Of a stretch of 64,000 nucleotides of DNA, positions 1 to 13,400 are shown piece after piece. A model generated the notes under the pieces. That model saw nothing but the letters and a program-made list of their open reading frames with translations, ran no database searches and was not told where the DNA came from. Origin of the DNA: Diplosphaera chodatii (Eukaryota; Chlorophyta; Trebouxiophyceae; Prasiolales; Stichococcaceae); assembly GCA_032358165.1 (NCBI GenBank), contig JAALGY010000035.1, positions 744,001 through 808,000 on the forward strand, written 5' to 3'. Position 1 is the first letter of the stretch, and every line of letters starts with the position of its first letter. Both the position numbers and the translations under genes were made by a program.

Positions 1-663
1 GTGCCGAGTAAAGTTTTGCCTTGCGCACCTTGCCGCAGCATGGCCATAATATCGGGCACCGGCTGGCTGTGCACATCCTGGGCTGCCTCCGTCAGCACAC
101 CCTTCAGAAAGGCGTCTGCAGCCTGCATTGACGCAGTCTTGCCCTAGTCAACGGATGCCCTGACATGGTCATGTGCCTAGTATTTTGAGCGGTGAAATCA
201 GGCTGGAAAGTCCCCGAGGACTGCAGTGTCCACCTCCTGAGGCGGCTGCCACATTGACTCGCTGGTGAAGAAGCGCAGCCGGAAGTCCCTGATGCGATAC
301 GACCCTTCGTTCACCGTCTGAATTGGGACTGCAGACGGAGGAGGTGGCCAGAGTTATAGACGTTGGAAATATCTTGAATCCATGCGCCCCATCGGCAGCG
401 TCCATCATGCGCCTGCCGTTTCGCGCCGACATGGCCAAAAGCGGCAGCCAAAGCAAGGTGAGAGATCTGCAGATCATTGAACAGCCAGGTCGACTCGCTC
501 ACTCACCACTGAGGTGGTGGAAGTGGCCGCTCGGACGCAGCAGTTCAGCGATGGTCAGGCCGTTGCGCTGCTGCACCGCGGCCTCCACAGCGGGCGATGC
601 CACGACCATGACCACCGGCGTGTAGGTCTCAAGCACCCAGCTCCGGAAGTCCATGTCAGGCAT
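1..663 (-). CDS. TRAPPC8: TRAPPC8/Trs85 subunit, N-terminal part (partial at window edge)
   Basis: This is the start of the TRAPP-III-specific subunit, which directs the Rab1/Ypt1 exchange complex to autophagy and Golgi membranes (family knowledge). I read three exons on the minus strand: 663-507, 328-234 and 143 to the window edge. Introns are GT-AG and the phases fit (157 nt, then 95 nt). The start is the Met at 663, with a second Met three codons later. Family-typical pieces are an early TPVVMVV strand, then GLTIAELLRP, then YRIRDFRLRFF, matching the ETPVVMVL...GLSF...YRLQKFKLRLFY pattern of plant TRAPPC8. After that comes MQAADAFLKGVL. The protein is cut by the left edge at about residue 130. 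I am fairly sure of the family from the ordered motifs. The exact start and the first intron are by eye. Confidence 0.72.
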
Positions 664-2179
664 GGCTGCTCCGCGCTGCGTGTGAAGCTCACCCGAGGTG
701 GCGTGGCCCTAACCCCGCCAGTATGCTAAGGGCGCCCCTGCCAGCAGGACATGGCCGGCCACTGCGGCTGGATGGTGAACTGAGCGCAGCACTCAGGACA
801 GCGTGGACCATCTTCAGCAATCACACAACATCGCAGAGTCTGCAAGAGCCGGGTATATGGACAGCTACTGCAGCAGAGCGGATCACCAAAGACAACAATC
901 GATCAGCAATGTTCAGGTTAGACCATCGAAGTGCCTGATGCAGCACACAAGCTAGGTAGGCACCATGGTGTCTTTGTAGGATGCGACCTACATTGATACC
1001 GCTATTGGCTGTGACGCTGGCCTCAAGAATGAATGCGCACTTGCTTCAGGAAGGAGCTGTCAGACAGCCACTTCCTGCTGCCATCATTGCTTGACACTGC
1101 TTTGGCCCAGGTGGCTCACATCCGCAGCTCGCCGCATAACGCCATGATCTCAAACTGTAAAATCACTGCAGATGTAGAAGGCATAAACCTGGCAATAGTA
1201 CGAAACGCAATGCTAACAAAAGAAACATGAAGCAGGATTGAAATCCGAGAGCGCAAAACGCCGCCCCAGCCGGCTTGAAAGCACATTCCGAAACAGCGCT
1301 TGGGGTCTTCGGTGAGCCACAATCATAAACCAATGAGAGTCGAGTATAGCATCGTAGCTGGTACATGAAGGTGTTGTCAACGTCATGTCTGAGGTCGGGT
1401 CATAGCCCGGTGGCGGTGGCGCATTACCATCCGCAGATGTCTCGAGATCGTGGCAAGGCGTAGTCCTGCCAGCGTACACTTCGCCCGTGATATCTTATCT
1501 AAACTTTAAAGCCCCACGTCCAAAGTCCCCGCTGCACCCCAGCATCGCTGCTATTCGCGTGCACCCCAAAACAAAGCTGCGTCCGTGTGCCCACCCTGCA
1601 AAGCATGCAAGCGAGCAAATGCTGCAGGCTGTTAAATATGCCACATCACAGCAACTCTGCACCTTAAGCTTTGCACTGTCAAGCGCATGGCAGTTGTGCA
1701 CGTGCAACGACATTTTGAATTTGTCCGCCATGACTAAATAGGAACTGTTGCACCAGCCAAAGGAGGAGGCGGCGCTGACCTTGTAGAAGTCAAATTCTGA
1801 GAGCCAGTCAGGGGCTGCCGTCGCTGTCGGACGTGCAGCGGGAGGAGCTTGACGGCGAATGGCTCAGGTTGCTGCGATCCGCAAGCACCCGCTGCAGCCT
1901 GCGCGAGGCACGAAGCAACGGCATCAGTACATTGTGCATTGGATCACAGAACTGCATGGAGATACCGGCAAGATGCTGCCGTCCCTTGGGCTTGGCTGGC
2001 AAATATTCTCACGCAACTACCACGGAGCCCGTGCAGATTTAAATTAGGCTTGCGTCACATGGACGCGCCACTGCCAGCCAGCACTTTGCACCAAGGAGCC
2101 ACAGCACGCGATTCTGTATGGGCGATCATAGCAGTACGACCGTGGGAGTTCAGATGGGGGCAGGTTCCACGCAAGGCGC
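664..2179. other. Intergenic stretch, no supported gene
   Basis: Between the start of TRAPPC8 and the 3' end of the cyclin gene I see no family motif and no exon series that holds frame. One short segment at about 1808-1877 on the plus strand (reading GLPSLSDVQREELDGEW) and one on the minus strand near 1770-1800 (WLSEFDFYK) look protein-like. They stand alone and could be parts of an unrecognised small gene. Otherwise the region is mixed-composition sequence rich in TGCATG-type words. Confidence 0.4.
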
Positions 2180-4226
2180 TCACTGCTTCAGGACGAACAG
2201 GTCCAGCGCGGTGGTAATCTCCGCGCGGTGCTGCGGCGACAGGTCCTTGCAGCGGCTGGGCGGCGTGTTCTCGCCCTCAACGTTGAGCTTGATGCGCTTG
2301 GGCGTCGCTGCTGCCATGCTGGCGGCTGGCCGTTTTTGACGACGCGATGTTAAGTTGACGCTCTCCCCGTGGGTGTCCACCCAATGCACCGGTAGGCAGA
2401 TACTGCGCAGCGGGGCGTCTGCTGAGGTGCGGAGGGTGATTGGCGATCTCCGTGCAAGCGATCGGAGCGGCAAGGCACCTATCTGATGGTGGGTCTTGAA
2501 TATTCATGCACGACACGTTTAGTAGTGCCTGGAAGCTGGAAGGAGTGTAACGGCAGGACGCAGCACCATGCAGACTGACCATACGACGTGTTCCAATGGT
2601 TGGTTGCCCAGTGTGAACATGCGAGATAGGAAAGTCACCGCATGCATCATGTCAAACGGGCAACAGCATTGTCCATGCTGGAGTCATCGCACGCGCCAGC
2701 TGCTGACGTACTCACCGCTCGCAGCAGCTCATGCCCCGCTGCTTCGACCTCATGCGGGACCAAGCCAACCAGTCGTGTCCAGTCTGCGTCGGGGTTTGGT
2801 CCTCCAGCACTGGTGACACCGCCTACTGTCCGGCCAAGAAACTGCACGCCCAGCAGTGACACCCCAAGCTGCAGAGCCCCTGCAGCACCGGCGCGTGCCA
2901 GGCGGTCACAACAGCACAGAACTTTAGATAAGTGTGCACACAACACCTACACACCAGTACTGCATACACCAGTCACCTGCTGCTACATCGGCAGGGTGTC
3001 GCCGCGCGCTCAGGTTCGTGTGCAGCAGGCTGTCGTTGACCAGGCTCAGCGCCAGCCGCACAACAGGCTCGCCTACAACCAAGTCCTGGTTGCACTGAGC
3101 AGGCAAGACATTCCATCCCTCTGTGGCCGCGCCCTCGTCACGGCAGCACCGCTGGCGCGGTCTGACACATTTCATCATCAGGCAGGAAAGTGTGCACTGT
3201 CACAGTGATGGCGCACTCACTGCAGCGCATGACGTTGGCAAAGTTGAGCAGGTAGCGGTATGGGTGTTCCACACAGATCTCGAAGCCCAGCCAGCGCAAC
3301 AGGACCTGCAAACCCAGCACATCCAATGCTACAATGGTCTGCACTGTCGCCAGCTTGCCGTCACGAACATGAGCCATGTCACATACCTGCTCATGGTGGA
3401 TCAGCTGGTCTTTTGCCGCATAGTACGCATCTCCAACCAGCAGCTCTGCTGACGGCTGGTCTGCCGCACCCTCAGCCGGTGGGACGCTGCGCGCTGGGCA
3501 ATTCTGCTGGTCTGCCACTACAACGCCAGCGCTGGCGCCGTCTGCGTCTATCAGACCAACAGCACGCTGACGCTCCTGCACCCCAGAACTCACTGCGGCC
3601 CTCTCCCCTGTGGCGTCGGCTGACGTGGGCGCACCACCTCCAGCAGCAGCTGTGAGGCCGGGGAAGATGGCTGCTACTGTATTAGGGTTGCTGGGCTGCT
3701 GCAGGTATAGGAAGGCGTTCACCAGGTCGTTGATGCGCACTTGGGCCTGCCAGTGGGCACGCAAACCGCCGTCAGTGTAGCCCGGCAGAAATCGCCCATG
3801 TACACGACCAGATGCAGCAGTCTGTTGCGGCCAGAGGCACTCTGCATCCAACCTCTTCGACTTTGGACGCCAGGAACAGGCACGCCGGCGTGATCTGCAG
3901 GTGTGACACGCTCCACTTGTTGGGTGCCAGCTTGCGCTGTCTGCCGCGCCAGAAACAGTCGCTGCTTGGACCTGCTGATCACACGACTGCATGCATGTTA
4001 CGACGACGGTGACGCGGCACACACCTCAGATGCTGAAGCGTCCTCAGGACAGGCCAAATGGAAGCCGTGCAGAAACGCCAGCGATGTGGCAATCACCGGC
4101 TGGGGCAGCCGCAGTAGCTCGGCGGCCGCTCGCAGCAGTTGACAGTCCTTCTGGTATGTAAGATCTCCAGTCATATGGCTGCTGCAACATGACGATAGCA
4201 GGGCACAGCTCCGGTGCTGAGCACAT
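2180..4226 (-). CDS. Cyclin family protein, closest to cyclin-Q (FAM58)/cyclin-L-like
   Basis: Regulatory cyclin, a CDK partner; the FAM58/cyclin-Q and cyclin-L groups have the most similar pattern. Exons on the minus strand: a tentative first exon 4226-4194, then 4150-4025, 3894-3853, 3746-3387, 3305-3221, 3072-2977 and 2879-2716, plus a C-terminal exon ending with the stop at 2180 whose acceptor I could not fix. Cyclin box 1 is visible as LLRLPQPVIATSLAFLHGF, then ITPACLFLASKVEE, then RINDLVNAFLYLQ, YYAAKDQLIHHEQ, VLLRWLGFEI and EHPYRYLLNFA. The second fold is EPVVRLALSLVNDSLL followed by an amphipathic stretch. Exon 3746-3387 carries an Ala/Gly-rich acidic insertion of roughly 70 residues between two cyclin-box helices, not usual for the family. 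The last exon is Lys/Arg-rich (PKRIKLN), possibly a nuclear signal. The start is uncertain. The gene is divergent from the Dicer-like gene. Confidence 0.72.
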
Positions 4227-4438
4227 GACGTCCCGAGATCAAGAGATCTCCTTGCTCTGGCTGAATGTGAAAGCAGCGTGGCTCAAATGCAGTGACTCCT
4301 CACATGCCCTCAACAGTATCGTATGCAGGATCCTAGACAGACGACGCCAACACTGATGAAGGTCGTCACGAAAGTGACACTTCACCAAGAGCTCGTGGCA
4401 CCTCACTCCCAGGGCGTGATATCGTCTCGGCCGGCAAT
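4227..4438. promoter_or_regulatory. Shared upstream region of the divergent cyclin and Dicer-like genes
   Basis: About 210 bp separate the tentative cyclin start (minus) from the Dicer-like start (plus). With so little room, both promoters must lie in or overlap this interval or the first introns. No TATA-like box is obvious at a suitable place. The call rests on gene arrangement only. Confidence 0.4.
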
Positions 4439-7400
4439 ATGGCGGACGACCGCACGAAGGCGGGAGCTTTGCAGCCGAGAAAGTATCAGGAGGAGCTATT
4501 TCAGGATGCGTGTCGAGAGAACGTGAGAACCCAAACGCTGGTCAGCCTGCATGCACACCTGGGCTGCCACAAGCATGCACCACTCGATGCCAAAACACGT
4601 GGTGCTGAAAACCTCTTACAACATGCATGCACGTTATTGTGGTCGTTGACCGCAGGTCATTGCCTTCCTCGATACTGGTGAGTTGCTCGTGCGCATGACG
4701 CAGAAAGGTGTCCCATGATCTGCAGCCAGCTGACAGGGAGGGACGTGGCTCTCATACACATCCTGAATTACGGCGCAGACGCAGCCTTACTATGTGCAGT
4801 GATGCTTACCTGTGGTGCGTGACGGACACTGCTTGCACAGGTGCGGGCAAGACGCTCATCTCCGTCATGCTGATCAAGGAGAAGTCGCGGCAGCTGGCAG
4901 CCCACCTGCCGTTTGGCGCCGGCCGCAGGATTACCATCTTCCTCGCACCGCAGGTGGCGCTCGTCTTCCAGGTGGGCACAGTGAGAGGCCTGGCTTCGGA
5001 ACTCTGTACCGTACACTCATGGTAACGCTCATTGTAGCTTTATACAAGAGCGCCAGCATGTTGCTCTGCAGCAATCATCGCATATTCGGGACCACCTGGA
5101 CCTGCGCGTGGGCGCCATATGCGGCGAGATGGGTGTGGACTGGTGGGACGCTGGGCGCTGGAAGCGTGTGCTGGATGAGCATGACGTGCTGGTCTCGACG
5201 CCTCAGGTGTGCTGCCGCACCCTGTTCTGCAATGTGGCCTGTCGTGCAACTCATGGCATGTCTGCTAGCACATGTTCACCCTACGTGGACAAGTGCTAGG
5301 CGCACAAGGTTGGCTGCAGGTCATCGTGGATGCACTGCGTCACGGCTTCCTGAACGTGAGTTTTGTGGTTAGAAGGACACCACTGTACATTTGTCACTGA
5401 CGATCGCCTCTTGTCTGACCATGTCAAAGCATGTATGAATCTTCATGCATTCCCAAGTTGGCGGTGCAGCAAAACGCTAATGATGGGCAGGTGTAACATG
5501 TGGTGCACTGTCACAGCTGGCCTGGGTCAATCTGCTATGCTTCGATGAGGCACACCATGCGACTGGCTGTCATCCATATGCCCTGCTCATGAAGGTGATC
5601 AGCCCATCGCCAAATAGAAGGTCTTCATAGCACAGTGTGCTCACAGGCTCTGAACTTATTGTGAGCTTCGTGCTGCAGGAGTTTTACTACCACCTGCAGC
5701 CTAAGGACCGACCACACATTTTTGGCATGACGGCCTCGCCTGTGAACGTCGGTGCCTCACAGTCACTTGACAGGGTGCCGGCCACAATCTCCGAGCTGGA
5801 GGTTACGCTGAACGCCAAGGCATGCACGCTCTGATGCTGCCAGCTAGCAAGTGCGTCACAAGCAGTCAACCCAGATCGCACCTTACAGTACTGCAATGAC
5901 CAAGGTTCATGATAGCTGCCATTTCAGGTGATGACGGTGGTGGACCGCAGCAACGTGGAGGCAGTCGCACCCCCACCCAGCTATATTGTCAAAGAGTACA
6001 CCATGCCTGCGCCGTCTGCATCCATTATTGCTGCTCTTGGTGGGCACATCCATCATGATGGCATGGCATGTCCAGATGTGCGCCGCACTGCTTTGCCCCG
6101 GACGATGGCCATCCTTACGGTGATTGGTTTGACAGTGTGCTCTGTAGGCAAGCTGCATGCTGCTCAGCAGGGCATGCTGCAGGCCGCTGCCAAGGCCACA
6201 CAGGATGCCTTGCTTCAGGAGCAGAGGTGCTTTGGTTCCAACGTCTCGCCCTGCAAAGACTTCCTTTCTGTACCTCGGAATGATACCTTGAAGATGCTGT
6301 TGGTCGCTCGCTGGGTATGGACTCGATACATACCCAGCGCTTGATTGCCGACATTGCACCAGGTTGCATCCATGGCTATTCACAGGTTGTGGGGCCTCAT
6401 GGGCTACAGCCATCAGGACGAAGCAGACGTCACTCGCATCAACAGCACATCTGCGCGCACAGCGCGCCACATAGCCAACATTGCAGCCACTCTGCAGGTA
6501 GATCCGCACAGGCAGACCGACCTGGGTCGTTCATGCACGACATCCTGCCCTGTTACTCGAGGACACAGCCGCGCCTTCGAAACAAAATTCTCGCCAGCAG
6601 GAACTGGGGCCGTGGTGCGCTGCGGCGGCACTCAGCGCGGTGCTGCAGCCCAGCGTGCGCAACATGTACACCAGCGGCGAGGGCAGGCAGCAGGGTGCAG
6701 ATGCCCTGGGCCTGCCGGATGCGCCGCCCATGGGACTGGCCGACGCATGGTCAGTGGCTTCTTCTGTTCTGTGCATGGGCTATCTGGAACTGCAGATGAT
6801 GTGCCTCGAGTGCCCGCAGTGCTAGACATGTATGGCTATGATGCGTCGTCTGTGCCTCAGGCTGTTGCCGGCGGATGTGGCGCTGCCCCAGGGCGGCTCG
6901 CTGCCCAAACCTGACAGGCAGGACTCTGATGCAGAACAGGGCGCCGTAATGGATGCTTTCCGATCCGTCATGCTCGCTGTTGCTGAGCTGCTGGTGCCCG
7001 CTGCTGCGCAGCACACAGAGCTGCTGACAGGTGAGGGCAAGGTTTGGTCACGCTGGTAGGCAGGGTACATGCTGATGTAATGAGCACCAGAAAGATCAGC
7101 AGTCGAAGGCTTGTGAAGCCGTCCACGTGTGCATCACCACGCCTCGCTTGCAGGCCTTGCAGAAGCGTCCAGCACCAGATCCCAGCTGCGGGCTGGCCTG
7201 GCCCGCTGCATGGCTGCGGTTTCACCTGATGTGCTGGATGCGCATGCACTGGGTACCGAGTCACGCGCAACAGCAAGCAGCCAGGACACAGGCGCCGACA
7301 AGTTGGTGCGCAGCTGCACATGGCCACTGTCGTTAGCCGGCATTCAGAATACCAAGGCAGAGCCACCATGCTGCTGCTTGCATGCAGGGTGGTAAAACAT

Positions 7401-10400
7401 GGGGCCAGGACTACCGTCTTGTCTCACCGAAAGTTACTGCACTGGCGCAGACGCTGCTGCTATATAAGGTATGCCCTGCACCTGCATGTTTTTCACCCTG
7501 CTACATATGCAACGCAGCATACTGCTGTGCAAGGCGCCAAAAGCTATGTTGCAAACTACCGCGCCGTTTGATTTGCTGAGTGGGTTGCATGCACAAGGGT
7601 GTGGCCTTGGCACAGCAGCCGTCCCGGCAATCATGGTCCTGCATCGTGTTTGCCACCCGCAAGCTGGCCACCCTGGCCATTGAGGCGGTGCTGCGGGCCG
7701 TTCCCTCCCTGGGCTTCCTGACGTGCGCGCCTTTCATGGGCTATGGTGGCAATGCCTCGGCCGCATCCATGCCCGTCAAGGTCCGTCACAGCATAGTTGA
7801 TGGGAAGTAGTGACATTTTCTGGCAGTTTAGCATGTGCTGACAATTGAGTGATCAGCTTGTCCTGAGGCCTGCAGGCCCAAAATGCCATCCTGGAACGCT
7901 TCAAGAGCGGGCAGCTAAACTGCCTGGTGTCCACCTCCGTGGCAGAGGAAGGCCTCGACTTGAAGGCCTGCCAGCTCGTGGTATAGCATCACAGGGCATA
8001 GAAGATTATGGTGTTCGGTGTTTTGCATTCCACAGCACGTCGCCAGACTAGCCAGCATGATGACATTTGACATGCTGCTGAGCGCGCTGAGTGTTCCTAT
8101 GCAGGTGCGCTTCGACTTGCCCCTGACGCCACTGTCGTTCGTCCAGTCCAAAGGCCGGGCTCGCGTGCTGCGGAGCCACATGGTGCTCATGGTGCAGACC
8201 GGCAACATCGAGCACCTGCAGCTGCTGCAGTCACTGCGCGGGTGGGGATGCAGGCAACTCTGCTGAGCACTCATGCGAACATGCACAATTCCTACTGGGC
8301 CAGTGCAACAAGACTACAGGCTTGGCATGTGCTGTAGCCTTTGCAACATTGTCTCGGTTGAATGCCATTGCAAACTGCGTTGTTCAGCAGGCTGAATGCC
8401 CAGCAGAGCAGCTGATGCTTGAACTGACATGCACAGGTATGAGGACAAGATGCGGGAAGAGGCAGTCCGTAGGCGTCTGGACCGTCTGCAGGTTGCAGAT
8501 GCTGTTGATGCCGCCACTGCTGCGGCTGATGACCCTCAGGAGGCAAGCGATTTTGCGCTTCTGTTACAGACAGTTGTCAGGTTCAGTTGGGCAATTCGGG
8601 AAAGACTGCATGCTAGGTAGGACCACCTAACATATCTGTGCATAACGTATCTGAGAGTGGTCGTGTCGATATGAGTCTGCAGGACATCGGGTCAGATGAC
8701 TGGCTGCTAGCTGGGCAGCCGCGTGAGGCACTCGAGTACTGTGTACCAGCCACTGGGGCCAAGGTCACCCTGGCGTCTGCCAAGCAGCTGATCTTTCACT
8801 TTTGCGCACGCCTGCCATCCGACAGGTTGTTCGATGAGCGTAGGGCTCTGTGCATCATTTGGCCTGCGAGTCTGTATGGATGTTCCCATGCAGCTTGTGT
8901 GCACAAGGATGCAGGGCAGTTTCAGCATCTTGTTGGCATCTGGCACAGGTACGCAGCTCTTCGGCCTCGATTTGTCACAGAAGCCGGCTTCGTGTGCACT
9001 GTGCTTCTGCCCAACAACAGCCCGGTGCGGAGCTGCTTCTCGGTGCCAGAGATGATGATGTCATAGAGTTCTGTGCAGCAGTGTCGTGTGTTTCGGGCGT
9101 CAATGTGCATGTAGGTGGCTCCGGCAGCATGTGCAGACACAGACGTCTAGCCCTGAATGCTCGCATGTTCAGCTGCGGGAGGTGCGAGGCCGACTTCAGA
9201 TGCGAAGGCAGTTGGCACGCGCCTCGGCGTGCTTGGAGGCATGCAAATTGCTGCACCAGGTGTGATATTGCATTTACTCTCCTCCGCTTATGGCCTTGAT
9301 TGCACGCACGCACATCCAATGACCCGGTGCATAACACCGATGTGCCATGTGCCATACAGGCCGGAGCGCTGAACGATAACCTGCTTCCTGAAGCCTGGGA
9401 AGACGAGCTGCGGTCCAGGAAGAGGGCAGAGCGGCCAGAGCATGACTCTGTAGATGATGAGGGCCTCGTGCAGCAGCAGGAGAAGCAGGTGTGCATCTGC
9501 AATCGCGATGAGTCAAGAGCACCGTGCTAACATTCTTGGCCTCTAGGACTATCAACGGGCTCACTTTGCTCTGCTGAGACCAAAGCTGCTGTGTCCTCTG
9601 TTGCTTTCAGGCTGCCCTGCCGCCCTTCAAGCTGCAGCAGCACGCGCCGGCAGCGCTGCAGCTCTGCGCCCCAGACGCTCTTGAGCAGGAGGTCGTACAT
9701 GAGGATGCTGCCAAGCACAGGTGTTGAGCCTCGTCCTTCCGCACGGCCCAATATTTGTCACCTGTTGCATCCATACACAGTGGCTGCACAAGACAGTACC
9801 TGAGCGGTGGTTTGCAACTGACATTCCCTCGGACCTTTTCCATGTAGGCCTACTGTGAAGAAGATGCACATATATGCAATTCTACGATGCCTGGCACCTG
9901 GCGCGACGGCCCAGGCAACAGATGACCTGGAGCTGAGCCAGCACCTGGGCCTGGCGCTGCTTGCTCCAATCCCTGCTGTGCCCAGCTTCACCTCGCAACT
10001 GTCCAGCGGCACAGATGTGCAGGTGCAGTTGAGACATGTTGCCAGAGGGAATATCTCACCCAGTCCTCTTTGTGTTCTTCGACCGTCAGTGCAGCTGTCA
10101 ATCAGACGAGGATTTGCAGAGGGAGCAAATGGACTAAGAGAACCATACGGTTGCTGCGCAATGGTGTAGGTCAAAGTGAAGCATCTGGCGACGGTGAGCT
10201 TGTCAATGGCAAGTGTGGGCCGGCTGCAGATGTTCCACAGAGCCATGATTCACCCCGACTCGCTTTTAGGTGACCCTATGCCCTGCCCTGCCCAGCAGCA
10301 GTGGTATACTGCAAGTAATGGTGGTTGTTAGCGGGTAACATGATCATAGTTTCTGTTCTGAAGTCTGTCTGCATGCAATGTCTGCTCAATACACTAGCAG

Positions 10401-13400
10401 GTGAAGCAGGCGGTGGCAGCAACATGGATGCCGAAGATGCAGCTCCCGCAGCTTCCACTCGGCGTCGCATTGTGCGCCGTCAGATGGCCAAAGCTGCAGC
10501 AACAGCAGTGGCCAACTCTGCAGCAAAGCTGGCGGCTGCAGCATGCTTTGAAGGCATCGGACCAGCGGGCTCGAGCGACGGCTTGCCATCAACACAATCT
10601 GCAGCAGCATCACAATGTGCAGACGCTGAGGCTGTGCAAGCACAGATGCGATCATTGCCAGCGGCAGGCAGCACTGGCAGTACCCCATGTAGACCTGGTC
10701 CGCTGTTGGCAGTCGATGTGGCAGCTGCGCAGGGTGATAGTACACAGAGACTCGACAGCATCCCACTGCCACCAGTTCCTACAGACACTGCAGCTATGCA
10801 CAAGAATCCGGTGCTCGAGGCAGCAGACATACCAGCGGTGGGCGGCACTGGTCGAGCCCAGCACGTCGGTGCCGCGGATCAGGAGCCTGCAACATACATT
10901 GCACTGGATGGGGCAGGCGGGCCTCTGGATGATACACAGGGCAGCACCTGCATGTCACCAGCCCTCAGTTCAACTACGAGCGCATCTCAGACGCCAATGA
11001 TGAACAGCAGTACCGCAGCAAGCCTGCCGCCAGCAGCGGCAGCTTGGCATGTGCCAGCAGCAGGGCAGGCGCCGTGTGTGAGCCTGTCAGAAGCAAGTGG
11101 AAAACCGCTGAACTGCCGCCCGGTGTCGGATGCCCGGTGGGCAGCCCCGCTCACAGGCGCCTGGTATGCCGTTGCGACACTGCGGATGATGCGCACAAGT
11201 GCTAGCTTGCAGCCGTTGCAGGATTGTCCGCTGGACCTAACAAGTATCTTTCGTTTGGCAGGTACATTGTGGTGCCGTTGACAGCGGCAGGCAAGCCCCA
11301 GCTGCAGCCTTCCAATGCGCCACAGCCAGATGGCAGGGCACGGGGTGCCGACGGCAGCGAGGCGCAACTCTCGACAGGCAGGATACCATGCACAGCAGGT
11401 TTGATGCTTGACTGGGCAGCCATTGACGCTGTGTCCCGTGGCTACCAGGTGCTGACCCTGCTCTGCTCTGCTCTGCTCTGCTCTGCGCTGCTCTGCCTTG
11501 CTCTGCTCTGCTCTGCTCTGCTCCATTCTAACCATGCTGGCGCGGCGGGCTGTGGTCTGATTTTACTCTGCCGATTCGGCTTCGTAGTAGTTAGTGTGTT
11601 GCACATGAAACAGACATTGCCAGCGGAGCTGATCTCCACAGGGCAGCCGCCTGCTGCAGCATTGGAAGCCTTGCGCAACATGGTGCTGGCAACACGCTAT
11701 AACGGCTGGCGATACATTGCGGTGAGCCAACAGTGCCAGGATGACCAACAGAAAGACTGGCAATGTGTAGCATGCACCTTCAGACGATACTGAGGCCCGC
11801 ACTTCATGCTGTTCGTGCGATCATCTCTCGTGTCCGCACAGCTTTCAGATGCGATCATGCAGGACGAGCTCCACAACACCCTGACGGTGTCGTCTCCATT
11901 GCCGGCGGACCGCCCCCGCAGTGACACCGCCGCGCAGCAGGGGCCGTCAGCCAAGCTGCGGCAGGCAGATGGGCATACAGCGGTGCCAGCAGGCAGCTGC
12001 ACATTTGCCGAGTACTACAGGTGTGTGTTGGCTGTGAAGCTAGCGTCAGTAACTTGCAGCCCTAGCCAACCTGGACCTGACGGATGTGCTTCAAACGAAG
12101 TCCGATAATGCTCTAGATCTGCTGTGGGACGCCTGGCAGCAGATGTCGTGTTTGTCCCATAACTTTGTTATCTTCCTGCCACAGAGACAGATGGGGTGAG
12201 GGACAACTGGCACCACAGCGGCTGCTGGTTGCACGCCATGCCAGCCGGCGAGCTGCAAATGCAGCAGCAGATGCAGGCGAAGCAGACCCGGATGCCAAGG
12301 TTGGTGCGCCTTGATCGTGCTGCAAGCCCTTGTCCCTACTCACAACATGAGCGCTGCTGGCCAACTTGACTGCCACAACATGGGCTGACTGCAGGACACC
12401 ACAGTGTACCTTGTACCCGAGCTGTGTCTGGTGCACCCACTGCCTCGCTCCGCATACCTGGCCGCCAGGTTGGCATGCTCATGTTCATGCGAACACAGCG
12501 TTGTTGGGCGTCACCTAGCTGCACCGCTACCTGGTTAGGCTTGCTCTGGAGACGATTTGACATCGTCAGAACCACATAGCGGCCAGCTGTCTGCAGCACG
12601 GATAGCAACGTGATTGATGTGGCGAAGCACATCCCACTTACGATCTTCCCCTGCAGGGGCGTGCCTCGCTTGATGTGGTGGCTGGGTGGACTGCTGACTG
12701 CACAGGAGCTGCTGGCTGAGCTGGGCCCCGAGGAGCCGCCGCCCGACAGGTGCACCCGCAAGTGCAGTTGCCATGCGCTCAGCTGGTGATGCATGCAGTG
12801 CACCCTCGACAAAGTCAAGTTTGCTGTGAACGTTCTGCTTGATCGATGTTCACGCGCTGATTGCTTGTTCCATGACATCTGCAGGCAGCCAGACGCAGCG
12901 ACTGTCTTCCAGGCGCTGACAGGAACAGCCTGCCAAGAATCCTTCAGCTACGAACGGTTGGAGATGTTGGGTGATGCAGTGAGTCGAGCAGCATGGCATC
13001 TGTGTACCATGAGATCATGGACACCACCCAGCCTGCCAACATTTCATGCTTGCATCCCCTGTTTGCCGCATGCCTACTGCACAAGCAGGACAGTGTCCTG
13101 CCCACTTCAGGTGCTCAAGTTCATCACCTGCGACCGTCTCTTCGAGATGCATCCTGCGGATCACGAGGGGCGCCTGGCGCTGCGCAAGGATGCCGTGGTG
13201 TCAAACGTGACCTTGGCCCGCATTGGCCAGCAGCTCCAGCTGTCGCAGCGTCTGACCACGCCCTTCCAGTACGTACCACCGTTCCGATCACACTTGCCTC
13301 GCTGCCACATCCACTCCGGAGCACCATGGGCTCGCTCATTTCAGACACAGCGAAGTGCCAAATTCTACAGGGCCAAGTTGGGCCCTGGGGCACCGGGCGC

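Noticed and set aside
3138..4022. 294-codon unbroken minus-strand frame as the whole cyclin
   Set aside because: The frame is open across two introns by chance. The cyclin box is continuous only when 3852-3747 and 3386-3306 are removed.
10401..11000. Alternative Gln/His-rich frame through the Ala-rich Dicer exon
   Set aside because: It needs a stop at 11001 and cannot join the PAZ exon; the Ala-rich frame joins both neighbours in phase.
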